Assembly (NCBI GenBank): GCA_028065135.1 | Contig: JAPTWR010000027.1 | Span: 1 to 37,945 of the forward strand | DNA length: 37,945 bases | From: Acidithiobacillus sp. | Lineage (GTDB): Bacteria; Pseudomonadota; Gammaproteobacteria; Acidithiobacillales; Acidithiobacillaceae | Direction of reading: 5' to 3' | Shown: piece after piece, positions 8,932 to 17,739 of the stretch | Layout of the letters: every line of letters begins with the position of its first letter | Numbering within the stretch: the stretch's first letter is position 1 | The notes under the pieces: generated by a model | Databases searched by the model: none | The model's input: the letters and a program-made list of their open reading frames with translations, nothing else | Told to the model about the DNA's origin: nothing | Program-made: the position numbers and the translations under genes

Positions 8932-9534
8932 TTAGGTTCCCCGCAAATGACGAAGATAGAGGGCAACCTGAGTTTGCAACTCAGCCAGCGACCCTTCATT
9001 GGAAATAATCCAGTCGGCGGCGGCATTACGCGTAGCACGATCACATTGCGCCGCCAAAACCGCAGAAATTTGGTCCTCTGTCCAGCCGGGACGAGCACGC
9101 AGGCGTCTCATTTGCTGGGATCGTGGACAATCGACGACCAGGATTTGATCCAGCAATGGGCGATAACCATTTTCGACCAGCAACGGCACTACCCAAACCA
9201 GCAGAGTTTGCGGATGTCGTCGACTCAGTGCATCGCTGGCAGCTATAAAGGATGCACGAATAAGTGGATGGAGAAGGGCTTCCAGCCAAACTTTCGCCGC
9301 CGGGTCACTAAAAATCCGTGCACGCAATGCGGCGCGATCGAGGCCACCATCCTCGTCTAGAAAAGTCGGGCCAAAATGGGCGATAATGGCTTGCAGGGCC
9401 GGACTGCCAGGCACCACCAGCTCGCGGGCGATGGCATCAGCATCCAGCACCTGGGCGCCCACCGCCTTGAACATCTCGGCGACCGTGCTTTTACCGCAGG
9501 CCACCCCTCCTGTCAGGCCAATCCGCAGTGCCAT
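8932..9534 (-). CDS. coaE: Dephospho-CoA kinase
   Basis: A 200-residue P-loop kinase with 'GLTGGVACGKSTV' at the N terminus, then the conserved 'DADAIARELV' and the 'LVVDCPRSQQMRRLRAR' lid region. It phosphorylates the 3'-hydroxyl of dephospho-CoA, the last step of CoA synthesis. Its ATG directly abuts the stop codon of pilD, so translation is probably coupled. This pilD-coaE pair is a common arrangement in gamma-proteobacteria. Complete and unremarkable. Confidence 0.95.
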   Translation of the reverse strand: MALRIGLTGGVACGKSTVAEMFKAVGAQVLDADAIARELVVPGSPALQAIIAHFGPTFLDEDGGLDRAALRARIFSDPAAKVWLEALLHPLIRASFIAASDALSRRHPQTLLVWVVPLLVENGYRPLLDQILVVDCPRSQQMRRLRARPGWTEDQISAVLAAQCDRATRNAAADWIISNEGSLAELQTQVALYLRHLRGT

Positions 9535-10335
9535 TCAGGAACCCAGCAAGTGTAGATAGCCGGAGAGGATGGCTTGTGGCCACAACAGCAAGAGCCAGCC
9601 CCCCAGTGCCAGATAAGGACCAAAGGGCATGGCATAGTCCCGGCCCTTGCCGCGCAGCAGAAAGCCCAGAGCGACCAACCCACCACTCAGCGCCGCAATA
9701 AACAAGGTCAAAAAGACCGCCTGCCAGCCCAGCCAAGCACCGATCATACCGAGCAATTTCAGGTCGCCGCCGCCCATTCCGTGCCGCCCGGTCGCCCGAT
9801 AATATATCGTGGCCAGCAACCACAGGCTGCCATAGCCAATAAATACACCGAGCAACGCATCCAGGGGCGTTACCAGCCCTATCCCCGGCCATAAAAGTGC
9901 CGATCCATTCAGCAGTAACCCAATCAGCAATCCCGGCTTGGTAATGCGATCAGGCAACAGCTGCGTCTCCAGATCAATCATGGCCAGCGCCAGCAGTATC
10001 CAGGTGAACACCAAAGCCGGGATCAGTTGCCAGGTGAGGCCCAGTTGCCCGGCGACCACCAGACTGAGCAGGCCGGTCAGGAGTTCCAGCGCCGGATATC
10101 GCCAGGCAACGGAGCGGCCACAACCATGGCAGCGGCCACGCAACAAGATCCAGCTCAGGACCGGGATATTTTCCCAGGGCCGCAGCAGATGGCCGCAGTG
10201 CGGGCAGTGCGACGCGGGATGAATGATGGATTCGTGGCGAGGCACCCGATGTACCACCACATTCAGGAAACTGCCGATGAGCAGACCGAGCAGAGCGATT
10301 AAGAGATAGGCCACACTCATTGCACCCTGTGTCAT
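9535..10335 (-). CDS. pilD: Type IV prepilin peptidase / N-methyltransferase
   Basis: A 266-residue polytopic inner-membrane aspartyl protease. The cytoplasmic zinc-type loop has two Cys pairs (residues 44/47 and 69/72) in 'CPHCG' and 'CHGCG'. The two catalytic aspartates are D121 in 'AMIDLETQLLPD' and D191 in 'GGGDLKLLG'. It cleaves the leader from prepilins and methylates the new N terminus. The cysteine loop marks it as the bifunctional form. The ATG overlaps the TGA of pilR (ATGA). An ATG five codons later is possible. Confidence 0.95.
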   Translation of the reverse strand: MTQGAMSVAYLLIALLGLLIGSFLNVVVHRVPRHESIIHPASHCPHCGHLLRPWENIPVLSWILLRGRCHGCGRSVAWRYPALELLTGLLSLVVAGQLGLTWQLIPALVFTWILLALAMIDLETQLLPDRITKPGLLIGLLLNGSALLWPGIGLVTPLDALLGVFIGYGSLWLLATIYYRATGRHGMGGGDLKLLGMIGAWLGWQAVFLTLFIAALSGGLVALGFLLRGKGRDYAMPFGPYLALGGWLLLLWPQAILSGYLHLLGS

Positions 10336-11690
10336 GCGATTTCTTCCAGAGACAATCTGCTGAGTCTCAGTTCCAGAGACTGCACACTGACACCCAGCAG
10401 ATCTGCGGCATGATGCCGGTCTCCCCCGGCCTGCCCCAGCATCTGGCGCAGTAATGCTGCCTCGGCCGTGTCTAAACCAGCCGCGGCAGCGCTTGCCGAT
10501 ACAGCGGCAAGTACGCTGTTTTCTGGCGCCACGCGGCCAGAGGACGTAAGTTCTTCTTCAGGTAGAATATCGTCCCGCTGTAAAGCGATACGACGCTCCA
10601 GCAAATTTTCCAGTTCGCGGACATTGCCGGGGAAGGCGTAACCACCCAGTCGCGCAAGAGTCCCCGCAGACAGCCGCGTCGGCACACCAGGCTGCGCGCC
10701 CCCGATACGCTGCAGAATCACCTCTGCCAACTGAGGAATATCCTCCGGATGCTCACGCAAGGGAGGCATATGAAGTCGCACGACATCCAATCGATACAGG
10801 AGATCCCGACGAAAGCTACCGGCAACAACCATCTCTTGCAAATTACGGTGGGTTGCGGAGATGAAACGCAGATCCAGGGGAATTTCCCGCGATGCGCCCA
10901 ATGGACGAATGCTGCGCTCCTGAATGGCGCGCAGGAGCTTAACCTGCACCATCATCGGTAGCTCACCGACCTCATCCAGGAAAATGGTACCGCCATTGGC
11001 CGCCACAAAGAGCCCCTCGCGGCGCTGTACAGCACCGGAGTAAGCCCCCTTTTCGGCACCAAAGAGCTCGCTTTCTACCAGTCCATCGGGAATGGCGCCG
11101 CAGTTGACGGCCACGAAAGGCTTGTCGTGACGGACCCCCGAGGCGTGTATCGCACGCGCTGCCAACTCCTTACCCGTACCAGACTCACCGGTAATATGTA
11201 CCGGCGCGTTACTTCGCGCGACACGGCGGATATCGTCGCGCAAGCGCCGCATGACCGGGGAATCGCCCACCAACCTTTGCGTACCGTCCGAACCCATCGG
11301 TGACAGGCGAGCGAGATCAACGGCTTGCGATATCAGTCGCCGCAGACGCGTAAGTTCGATGGGCTTAGCCATGTAATCAAAGGCCCCTGCCTGCATCGCC
11401 TCGACGGCGCCATCGGCGGAAGAGTAGGCCGTAATCACGGCGACCGGTACTCGCGGATGCAACGCGTGTAGACGACGTACCAGATCGATACCCGAACCAT
11501 CCGGCAAACGCAGATCGCTCAAGCATAAAGAGGGGGCACCTTCGGCGAGGCGGGCGAAGGCCTCTGCGAGGGAATAGGCACCGGTGACAGCGATTCCCAT
11601 ACCTTGCAACGTAATGCCCAGCAATTCAACGATATTCGGCTCATCATCCACGATCAGGGCAGGTGGCAATACGGAAAAATCGGCCATCAT
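10332..11690 (-). CDS. pilR: Type IV pilus sigma-54 response regulator PilR
   Basis: About 452 residues in three parts. A receiver domain has acidic pair D15/D16 and phospho-acceptor D59 in 'LSDLRLPDG'. The AAA+ sigma-54 domain has Walker A 'GESGTGKE' near 168 and Walker B 'GGTIFLDE' near 233. A Fis-type helix-turn-helix lies at the C terminus. In the AAA+ domain the sigma-54 contact loop reads GAYSGA (215-220) instead of the usual GAFTGA. With PilS it should activate a sigma-54 pilin promoter. I chose the ATG at 11690, preceded by a strong G/A-rich ribosome-binding site and overlapping the pilS stop. An upstream in-frame GTG at 11708 is less likely. Confidence 0.9.
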   Translation of the reverse strand: MMADFSVLPPALIVDDEPNIVELLGITLQGMGIAVTGAYSLAEAFARLAEGAPSLCLSDLRLPDGSGIDLVRRLHALHPRVPVAVITAYSSADGAVEAMQAGAFDYMAKPIELTRLRRLISQAVDLARLSPMGSDGTQRLVGDSPVMRRLRDDIRRVARSNAPVHITGESGTGKELAARAIHASGVRHDKPFVAVNCGAIPDGLVESELFGAEKGAYSGAVQRREGLFVAANGGTIFLDEVGELPMMVQVKLLRAIQERSIRPLGASREIPLDLRFISATHRNLQEMVVAGSFRRDLLYRLDVVRLHMPPLREHPEDIPQLAEVILQRIGGAQPGVPTRLSAGTLARLGGYAFPGNVRELENLLERRIALQRDDILPEEELTSSGRVAPENSVLAAVSASAAAAGLDTAEAALLRQMLGQAGGDRHHAADLLGVSVQSLELRLSRLSLEEIA

Positions 11691-13287
11691 TCCTCCCCCT
11701 CCAGACACCAGCAGGGGAGAAAAATCCGGAATAGCACACCTCCCTGTGGATGATTTTCACAATCAATGTGACCGCCATTGATGCGCAATAGTTCGCGCAC
11801 CATAGACAAGCCCAGCCCGGTGCCCTGTGAATTGGTCGTAAAAAACGGTTCAAAAATGCGCTCCATCACCTCCGGCTGTAAGCCCGATCCAAAATCCCGC
11901 AATGTCACCATGACAGTTTCCTTGTCCGCACGCACCGTCTCGATTTCCACCCGCACCGTCGCATCTTCTGCCACCCCATACTGCGCGCTGTTATGCAGCA
12001 GATTCCAGAATACCTGGCGGAGCTGCGCAGGATCGGCATAAACCCGGAGCTGCGCGGAAATTTCCCAGATAACGATCGTCATAGATGCAAGTAACGGATC
12101 GGCCTGCAACTCGGCGATGAGCACCGGCAACCAATTTGCCAACGGGATGGGCTCGGAATGCGCCGGGCTGGGGCGGGCCATCTCCAGTACCGATTCGACG
12201 ATGGCATTGATGCGCACCGTCTCTCGTTCCAGTATCTCAAAAAGATGCCGCGAGTCGGGGGTTTCCACGCGCTCACCAAGCAAGTTACCGGCGTGGCGAA
12301 TCACGCTGAGCGGGTTACGAATTTCATGGGCAATATTAGCCGCCAGACGACCCAGCGCCGCCAGTTGGGCCTCCCGTTCGCGGGCACGCAAGGCTGAGGC
12401 GTCACGGAACAGCAATAGACGATAGGGACTCCGGGGCAGAGCGATGTTACGTACCAGCAGGGTCTGTGCACTATCCTGCAGGGTTGGATCACGTCCGCCC
12501 AAGGTGATCATCATCTCGCTGTCACCCTGTGCTGGTTGTTGCACCGCGGTGGCCAGCCGCGGCTGCACCAGATCGAGGTCGACAGGTGCGGAAGTCCATA
12601 GCCGGTATCCCGAAAGCGTCCGCGCAATGGGATTGCTGAGAATAACGCGGTTTTGCCGATCCAGCACGAAAACACCCACATCCATATGCTGTACAATTTC
12701 CCGGTTCAAGGCGTTGAGATTGACGACCTCTGCATCCCTTTGCAGTGCCAGACGATTGCCGCGCTCCAGGCTGATGACCAGGCTGTCGGCCAGCACCGCC
12801 ACGGCCACCAGCGCCAGTACATATATAAAAAGCTGACCAAGCGGCGGGTGCACCGTAGCCATTCCACCCAGGAGCGGCTCACCAACCAGCAGTGCAAGTA
12901 ATATCCACACAAAAACAAAAGCGCTTTTGCCGCGCAAAAGGCTCGCCGTGGACACCAGCAACAGGAAGGGAAGGATACTGAAGGGACCACTGACCCCCCC
13001 CCCCCGAAATGCAATAACAGCAGCACCAGCAAGGTATCCGTCGATACCTGAATCCAGGCGTGGCGGCGCGGTTGCACCGGCCGCCGTAACAACAGTGCCA
13101 GCAGATAACCGAGACTGACCGTGGCGGCCACCAGGGCGAGGACACGCAACAGTCTTGCGTGTCCTCCCAGATCGATAATGGTCTCGCTGGCTGGCAAGTG
13201 TAACAGAACGGCAATAACCGCTGCGATGAGCAGCCGGTAGGCGGAAATCCCCCAAAGGCGCCGCCAGTCACCCACCATCTCCGGCAT
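11687..13287 (-). CDS. pilS: Type IV pilus sensor kinase PilS, frame-interrupted at a G12 tract
   Basis: The gene reads in two frames. The N-terminal part (ATG at 13287) encodes membrane helices up to 'LLVLLLLHFGGGG'. The rest, in another frame, resumes with 'VSGPFSILPFLLLVSTASLL', further helices, a PAS-like region and a complete kinase core. The core has the H box 'ANIAHEIRNPLSVIRHAG', N box 'QVFWNLLHNSAQYG', and G boxes 'DFGSGL' and 'GTGLGLSMV'. The break is a run of 12 G on the coding strand (12994-13005). Ten or 13 G would join the halves. Pseudomonas-type PilS proteins carry a GGV-type sequence at this point, which favours 10 G. As written, translation stops soon after the tract region and no kinase is made. 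It ends in a TGA that overlaps the pilR start. Confidence 0.85.
12994..13005. repeat. pilS: 12-base C/G homopolymer inside pilS
   Basis: Twelve consecutive C on the plus strand, which is G on the pilS coding strand. It lies between codons for 'LLLHF' and 'SGPFS' in the membrane-sensor region. It is by far the longest homopolymer I saw in the window and coincides exactly with the frame change in pilS. Tracts of this kind expand and contract by slipped-strand mispairing. They are also a common site of sequencing error. Confidence 0.95.
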
Positions 13288-13412
13288 ATTATGCGCCCCG
13301 CCACTGAGTTCTGCTGAACGTTACGACACCATAATTCATCGCACCACTACCGCCCACGACCATATTAGCGACGCTCTGCACAAAATATCTGCGTATATAC
13401 GGGGAGACAAGA

Positions 13413-15122
13413 TCAAAGATTGGTCACCCGCAGGACCTCTTCAAGACTAGTGACACCCTCCCTGACCCGCCTCAATCCGTTTTGCCGCATGGTCAGCACT
13501 CCCTCTTGTGTCGCCTGCCGCGCCAGATCGATGGAGGTACCACCGCGCATAATGATTTCACGCATAGCATCGCTCACCGGCATCACCTGATAGAGTCCCA
13601 TCCGGCCTTTATATCCGGTGTTATTGCACTGATCACAGCCCACCGCGCCCAGAGGACGCCAACCCTGCAGATCCTCGTGCGTAAATCCCGCCTCAATCAG
13701 GGCCTGTTCGGGAATGCGCAGCGGCTTTTTACAATGCGGACAGAGCTTGCGTGCGAGTCGCTGCGCCATCACCAAGTGCACACCGCCCGCTATGTTATAG
13801 GTAGGGATGCCCATATTTTCCAGACGGGTGAGACTCTGTGGTGCATCATTGGTATGCAGGGTGGCCAACACCAGATGACCCGTCTGGGCGGCTTTGATGG
13901 CCGTTTCCGCGGTTTCCAGATCACGCACCTCACCGACCATAATGATGTCAGGGTCCTGACGCAAAAAGGAACGCAAGGCGGTGGCAAAGTTGAGACCGAT
14001 ACGCTCGTTGATATTCACCTGATTAATCCCGTACACCGGGATTTCCACAGGATCCTCTGCGGTACTGATGTTGCAGTCGCCGGTATTGAGAATATTCAGC
14101 GCGGTGTAAAGAGTCGTCGTTTTACCCGAACCCGTGGGGCCGGTGACCAGGATCATACCGTAGGGCCGGTGGATGGCCTCTTCAAAAGCTTTGCGCTGGT
14201 CCGGCAAAAAGCCCAGTTGTTCTATGGGCACCTTGGAACTGGCCGGATCCAGCAAGCGCAGCACAATGGTTTCGCCAAAACTGGTGGGCAAAAAAGAAAC
14301 CCGGAAATCAATAACCCGCGCCGGCGGCACCCTGACCCGCAAACGGCCATCCTGGGGTAAACGCCGCTCAGAAATATCCAGACGACAGAGAATCTTCAGG
14401 CGCGAAGTGACACCGTCACGCAACGCCACCGGCGGATGCAACACATCCTGCAATACGCCATCGAGTCGGTAACGCACCCGAAAGTCCTTTTCGTACGGTT
14501 CCAGATGAATGTCGGAAACCCCGCGTTGAATGGCATCCAGCAGCAATTGCCGGGCAAAACGCACCACGGGTGCATCCTCGACACTGCCATCACTCTCCTG
14601 GGCAAGATCGAATTCTTCCTGCTCTTCTTCGCCGCGCGGTTTATCCATGAAAACATCGTCAATCCCGCCTTGCATACTGTTGGCTGCGGCATTCACCGCC
14701 TTTACCAGCTTATTGGCCTCGACCAGTATTGGCAACACCTGCAGACCCGTGTTGAACTTCACATCCTCCACCGCCTTAAAATCCGTAGGGTCCGCCATGG
14801 CGAGGTAGAGGGTGTCCCCATGCTTCGACAAGGGCAGCACCAGATAGCGGGTCATCAGTCCTTTGTCGAGCTTCCGAATAAGCAACTCATTAATCATGAC
14901 CGCATCCAGATCAAGCATGGGCATGTTATAGCGCGCAGAAAGGTGCGCCATAAGCACCGAGGCAGGAACGGCACCCCTCTCAACCGCATAAAACAGCAGC
15001 GGCATCTTGCCACGCGCCGGATCGGCGGCAAGGCTTTGCAACTGCGCCTCATCGCTTAACCCGTTGCTGACCAACGCCCGCAATACGGGCGTCAACGTGA
15101 TGTGTGCTGGATTTGTAGCCAT
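13413..15122 (-). CDS. pilB: Type IV pilus assembly ATPase PilB
   Basis: About 569 residues of the GspE/PilB secretion ATPase family. An MshEN-type N domain (about 1-150) is followed by the linker and the ATPase. The ATPase has Walker A 'GPTGSGKTTT' (from 328), Walker B 'DPDIIMVGEVRD' (from 390), a His box 'TLHTNDAP', and a four-cysteine zinc site (C461, C464, C496, C499). It powers pilus extension from the cytoplasmic side. I chose the ATG at 15122, with a GGAGGAG box about 11 bases upstream. The longer form from 15173 would run deeper into aroE. The start overlaps the end of aroE by 31 bases. No pilC follows, the next gene being pilS. Confidence 0.92.
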   Translation of the reverse strand: MATNPAHITLTPVLRALVSNGLSDEAQLQSLAADPARGKMPLLFYAVERGAVPASVLMAHLSARYNMPMLDLDAVMINELLIRKLDKGLMTRYLVLPLSKHGDTLYLAMADPTDFKAVEDVKFNTGLQVLPILVEANKLVKAVNAAANSMQGGIDDVFMDKPRGEEEQEEFDLAQESDGSVEDAPVVRFARQLLLDAIQRGVSDIHLEPYEKDFRVRYRLDGVLQDVLHPPVALRDGVTSRLKILCRLDISERRLPQDGRLRVRVPPARVIDFRVSFLPTSFGETIVLRLLDPASSKVPIEQLGFLPDQRKAFEEAIHRPYGMILVTGPTGSGKTTTLYTALNILNTGDCNISTAEDPVEIPVYGINQVNINERIGLNFATALRSFLRQDPDIIMVGEVRDLETAETAIKAAQTGHLVLATLHTNDAPQSLTRLENMGIPTYNIAGGVHLVMAQRLARKLCPHCKKPLRIPEQALIEAGFTHEDLQGWRPLGAVGCDQCNNTGYKGRMGLYQVMPVSDAMREIIMRGGTSIDLARQATQEGVLTMRQNGLRRVREGVTSLEEVLRVTNL

Positions 15123-15991
15123 CGGCGTAAGGTCTCCTCCACGGCGGCGGTCTGCGGCAAAGTTCCCGTCCATATTCGAAAGCTCTCCGCGCCTTGTTCT
15201 ACCAACATGCCCAGCCCATCCATCGCGCCCAGCCCGGCCTGCCGGGCGGCGCGTAGTAAGGGCGTTTCCAATGGGTTATAGACGATATCGTATACACTGC
15301 CGTTTCTGGGCATGCGCGCCAGATCCAACTCCGGATGCCCCTCTCCGTGCAGCCCGCGCGCGCTGGTATTGACCAGTAACGCACTGTGGGGCAATACCGC
15401 AGACAATGCCGCCGAATCCAACGGAATGGGGTGCACCGGGAGATCGGAAAACTGTGCAGCCAGAGATTCGGCACGCGGCAGGTGGCGATTCGCCAAATAA
15501 ATAGCCGGACATCCGGCATGACCGAGGGCGTAGACAATGGCCCGGGCCGCCCCTCCAGCGCCAATCACGGTCGCCGGACATTGTCGCCAGCCAATCCCCG
15601 CGGCACGCTCCAGCGCCCGCTGAAAACCGAGTGCATCCGTATTGTGTCCCTCCATACCCGAGGGCGTAAAACACACGGTGTTCACCGCACCGATGGCACG
15701 CGCCTCGGCGCTCAGTTGCTGCATCCGCGGCAACACGGCCTCTTTATGGGGGACTGTAACATTCACGCCACGCACGCCAAGCGCCGGCAGTCCGGCCAAC
15801 GCCGCGGCGATCGCCGCTTCATGCACCGGGAAAGGCACATAAACCAGGTCTCGATCCTGCTGTGCGGCAAAGAGGCGATGCATCCATGGCGAGAGGCTAT
15901 GAGTGACCGGATGACCGAGAATGCCATAAACGGCCGTTCCGCCACCGGGATGCCAACAATTGCTGGTGTCAGGCTGTGGGAAGAGCACCAT
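15092..15991 (-). CDS. aroE: Shikimate dehydrogenase
   Basis: About 299 residues. The substrate-binding part has 'GHPVTHSLSPWMH', the catalytic lysine block 'NVTVPHKEAV' (K83) and 'NTDALGF'. The NADP-binding part has 'VIGAGGAARAIVYAL', and the C-terminal 'GLGMLVEQGAESF' is conserved. It reduces 3-dehydroshikimate to shikimate in aromatic amino acid synthesis. The ATG at 15991 has AAAGGA upstream and overlaps the end of anmK by 23 bases. Its own end overlaps pilB. The domain order and length are normal. Confidence 0.94.
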   Translation of the reverse strand: MVLFPQPDTSNCWHPGGGTAVYGILGHPVTHSLSPWMHRLFAAQQDRDLVYVPFPVHEAAIAAALAGLPALGVRGVNVTVPHKEAVLPRMQQLSAEARAIGAVNTVCFTPSGMEGHNTDALGFQRALERAAGIGWRQCPATVIGAGGAARAIVYALGHAGCPAIYLANRHLPRAESLAAQFSDLPVHPIPLDSAALSAVLPHSALLVNTSARGLHGEGHPELDLARMPRNGSVYDIVYNPLETPLLRAARQAGLGAMDGLGMLVEQGAESFRIWTGTLPQTAAVEETLRRWLQIQHTSR

Positions 15992-17150
15992 ACGATCTTT
16001 CCTTTGCGGTGATTTCCATCCTTTTCGAGAGATGGACAAGCAGATCTGGCCAGTTATCTCCGGGCAAAATATTACCCAGAGTCATGGGACGCTGCGCCCC
16101 GGTAACGTGCGCCCAGGGCAGGCGTTGCCCCAGCAAACACTGACCGCCCAGCCAGGCAAAGGCCAACGCCTCCAACGCCTGACTGGGAATGCCGCTGTAC
16201 TGCCCACCGTGCAAAATTCGGGTCTCTGCCAGTGTCCCCTGCAGGACGCGCATCAGAGTCGGGTTTTCGGCGCCCCCACCGAACACCAGCATTTCCGCAG
16301 CACCCGGAGTCCAGGTCCTTATCGCCTGTGCCACAGAAACCGCGGTCAATGCCGTCAGTGTGGCCAGAAAATCCGCCGCAGTGCCCCGCCAGGATGACCA
16401 CCATTGCGTCACCAGGGGCAATCCGAAAACTTCCCGCCCGGTGCTTTTGGGAGGTGGTTGCCGGAAAAACCTGTGGGTCAGCCGGTCCGCTAACCATACA
16501 GCATCGCAAAGTCCGTCGGCGGCCATTTGCCCATCCAGATCACAGGTCGATCGCCCATCGCTGCACAAATACACGGCGGCATCCATCAGCACATTGCCTG
16601 GCCCGCAGTCGAAAGCCAGTAATGGACGGGGATCGTCCATGCCCGGCAACCAGGTCACGTTGGCCATACCACCGAGATTGAGCACCAGACGGGGTTGTTT
16701 TCCCTGAAAGCAGAATTGATGGAAAGGCGGCACCAGCGGCGCCCCTTCTCCCCCGGCCGCCACATCGGCACGCCGGAAATCGTGGACCACGGTCAGACCG
16801 GTGGCCACGGCAATATCCGCCGCCGCACCAATTTGCAGCGTAAAGCCGGGCGTCACATGTGGTTGATGACGAATGGTTTGCCCGTGCAAGGCGATAAAGT
16901 CTACCGGACCGAGATGGGCAATCGCAGCACTCGCCAATTGGGCGTAACAGGCACCCAGACGCCGGTCAAGCCGCGCCATCGCCTCAACGCTCAGTGGCCC
17001 ATTGGCAGCCAGCACCTCCGCACGCAACGCCGGATCAAAAGCGCACCCAAAGACACCCTGGTAACCCGCACAGCCCGCGACGTCAAAATCCAGCACCGCG
17101 GCATCCACACCGTCGGCGCTGGTCCCAGACATCAGACCCAGACCACGCAA
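15969..17150 (-). CDS. anmK: Anhydro-N-acetylmuramic acid kinase
   Basis: A 393-residue ASKHA-fold sugar kinase with the N-terminal phosphate motif 'GLMSGTSADGVDAAVLDFD', then 'LNLGGMANVTWLP', 'AFDCGPGNVLMDA' and 'VFGGGAENPTLM'. It phosphorylates and opens 1,6-anhydro-MurNAc, returning cell-wall sugar to the amino-sugar pool. The start is a TTG. The first ATG downstream would cut into the conserved N-terminal motif, so TTG is the best choice. An AGGT-type site lies upstream. It overlaps aroE. Confidence 0.93.
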   Translation of the reverse strand: MRGLGLMSGTSADGVDAAVLDFDVAGCAGYQGVFGCAFDPALRAEVLAANGPLSVEAMARLDRRLGACYAQLASAAIAHLGPVDFIALHGQTIRHQPHVTPGFTLQIGAAADIAVATGLTVVHDFRRADVAAGGEGAPLVPPFHQFCFQGKQPRLVLNLGGMANVTWLPGMDDPRPLLAFDCGPGNVLMDAAVYLCSDGRSTCDLDGQMAADGLCDAVWLADRLTHRFFRQPPPKSTGREVFGLPLVTQWWSSWRGTAADFLATLTALTAVSVAQAIRTWTPGAAEMLVFGGGAENPTLMRVLQGTLAETRILHGGQYSGIPSQALEALAFAWLGGQCLLGQRLPWAHVTGAQRPMTLGNILPGDNWPDLLVHLSKRMEITAKERSYGALPTA

Positions 17151-17199
17151 GTCGACCTACCTAGCCAACAAGCGCGTCAACCGGTACAGCATCAACGCA

Positions 17200-17688
17200 T
17201 CAGTGATCCCCGTCATGTGCTCCGTGCCCATGCACATGACCATGGGCCAGCTCTTCGGTGGTGGCATCCCGCACTTCCAGCACCGTCACATCGAAGTTCA
17301 GAGTCATCCCAGCCAGCGGGTGATTGAGATCGACGGTAATTTCGTTACCTTCGATATCGATTACCGTGGCAAGGCGTGTGCCGTCTTCAGTCATGGTCTC
17401 AAACTGGGTGCCGATCTCCAGCTCTTCCGGATCGTCAAAATCCTCAACACCCACCACTTCCACCAGATCTTCGTCCCAATCGCCATAGCCTTCTTCGGGA
17501 GGGATGGAGACCTCTAGCTTATCGCCGACACGACGCCCCGCCAGAGCCTGCTCCAGGCCGGGGATGATGCCGTGGTGGCCATGGAGATAGACGAGGGGCT
17601 CTTCACCCACGGAGCTATCAATCAGTTCCCCCTCTTCATCGGTCAGGGAATAGTCGATAGTGACGACTTTGTCTTTGCTGATCATCAT
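17200..17688 (-). CDS. slyD: SlyD-type FKBP peptidyl-prolyl isomerase
   Basis: A 162-residue protein with the two-domain SlyD layout. The FKBP strands 'VVTIDYSLTDEEGELIDSS' and 'GIIPGLEQALAGRRVGD' flank an inserted chaperone flap (about 70-125). The tail is histidine-rich (HGHVHGHGAHDGDH) and should bind nickel or other divalent metals. It acts in the cytoplasm as a prolyl isomerase, chaperone and metal-storage or delivery protein. It lies alone between hemH and anmK with gaps of about 50 bases. Two adjacent ATGs (17688 and 17685) are equally possible. Confidence 0.92.
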   Translation of the reverse strand: MMISKDKVVTIDYSLTDEEGELIDSSVGEEPLVYLHGHHGIIPGLEQALAGRRVGDKLEVSIPPEEGYGDWDEDLVEVVGVEDFDDPEELEIGTQFETMTEDGTRLATVIDIEGNEITVDLNHPLAGMTLNFDVTVLEVRDATTEELAHGHVHGHGAHDGDH

Positions 17689-17739
17689 GGCGCGAGTCCT
17701 ATGGGTTAAGGGCCTGAAAAGATACTGCTATGGTAGTTT

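Noticed and set aside
13003..13304. Alternative reading frames over the pilS N terminus, including one open from 13255 that joins the kinase frame without a break.
   Set aside because: The translated N terminus is not membrane-like and does not match PilS, whereas the frame from 13287 does. The open frame through the tract is a shadow.
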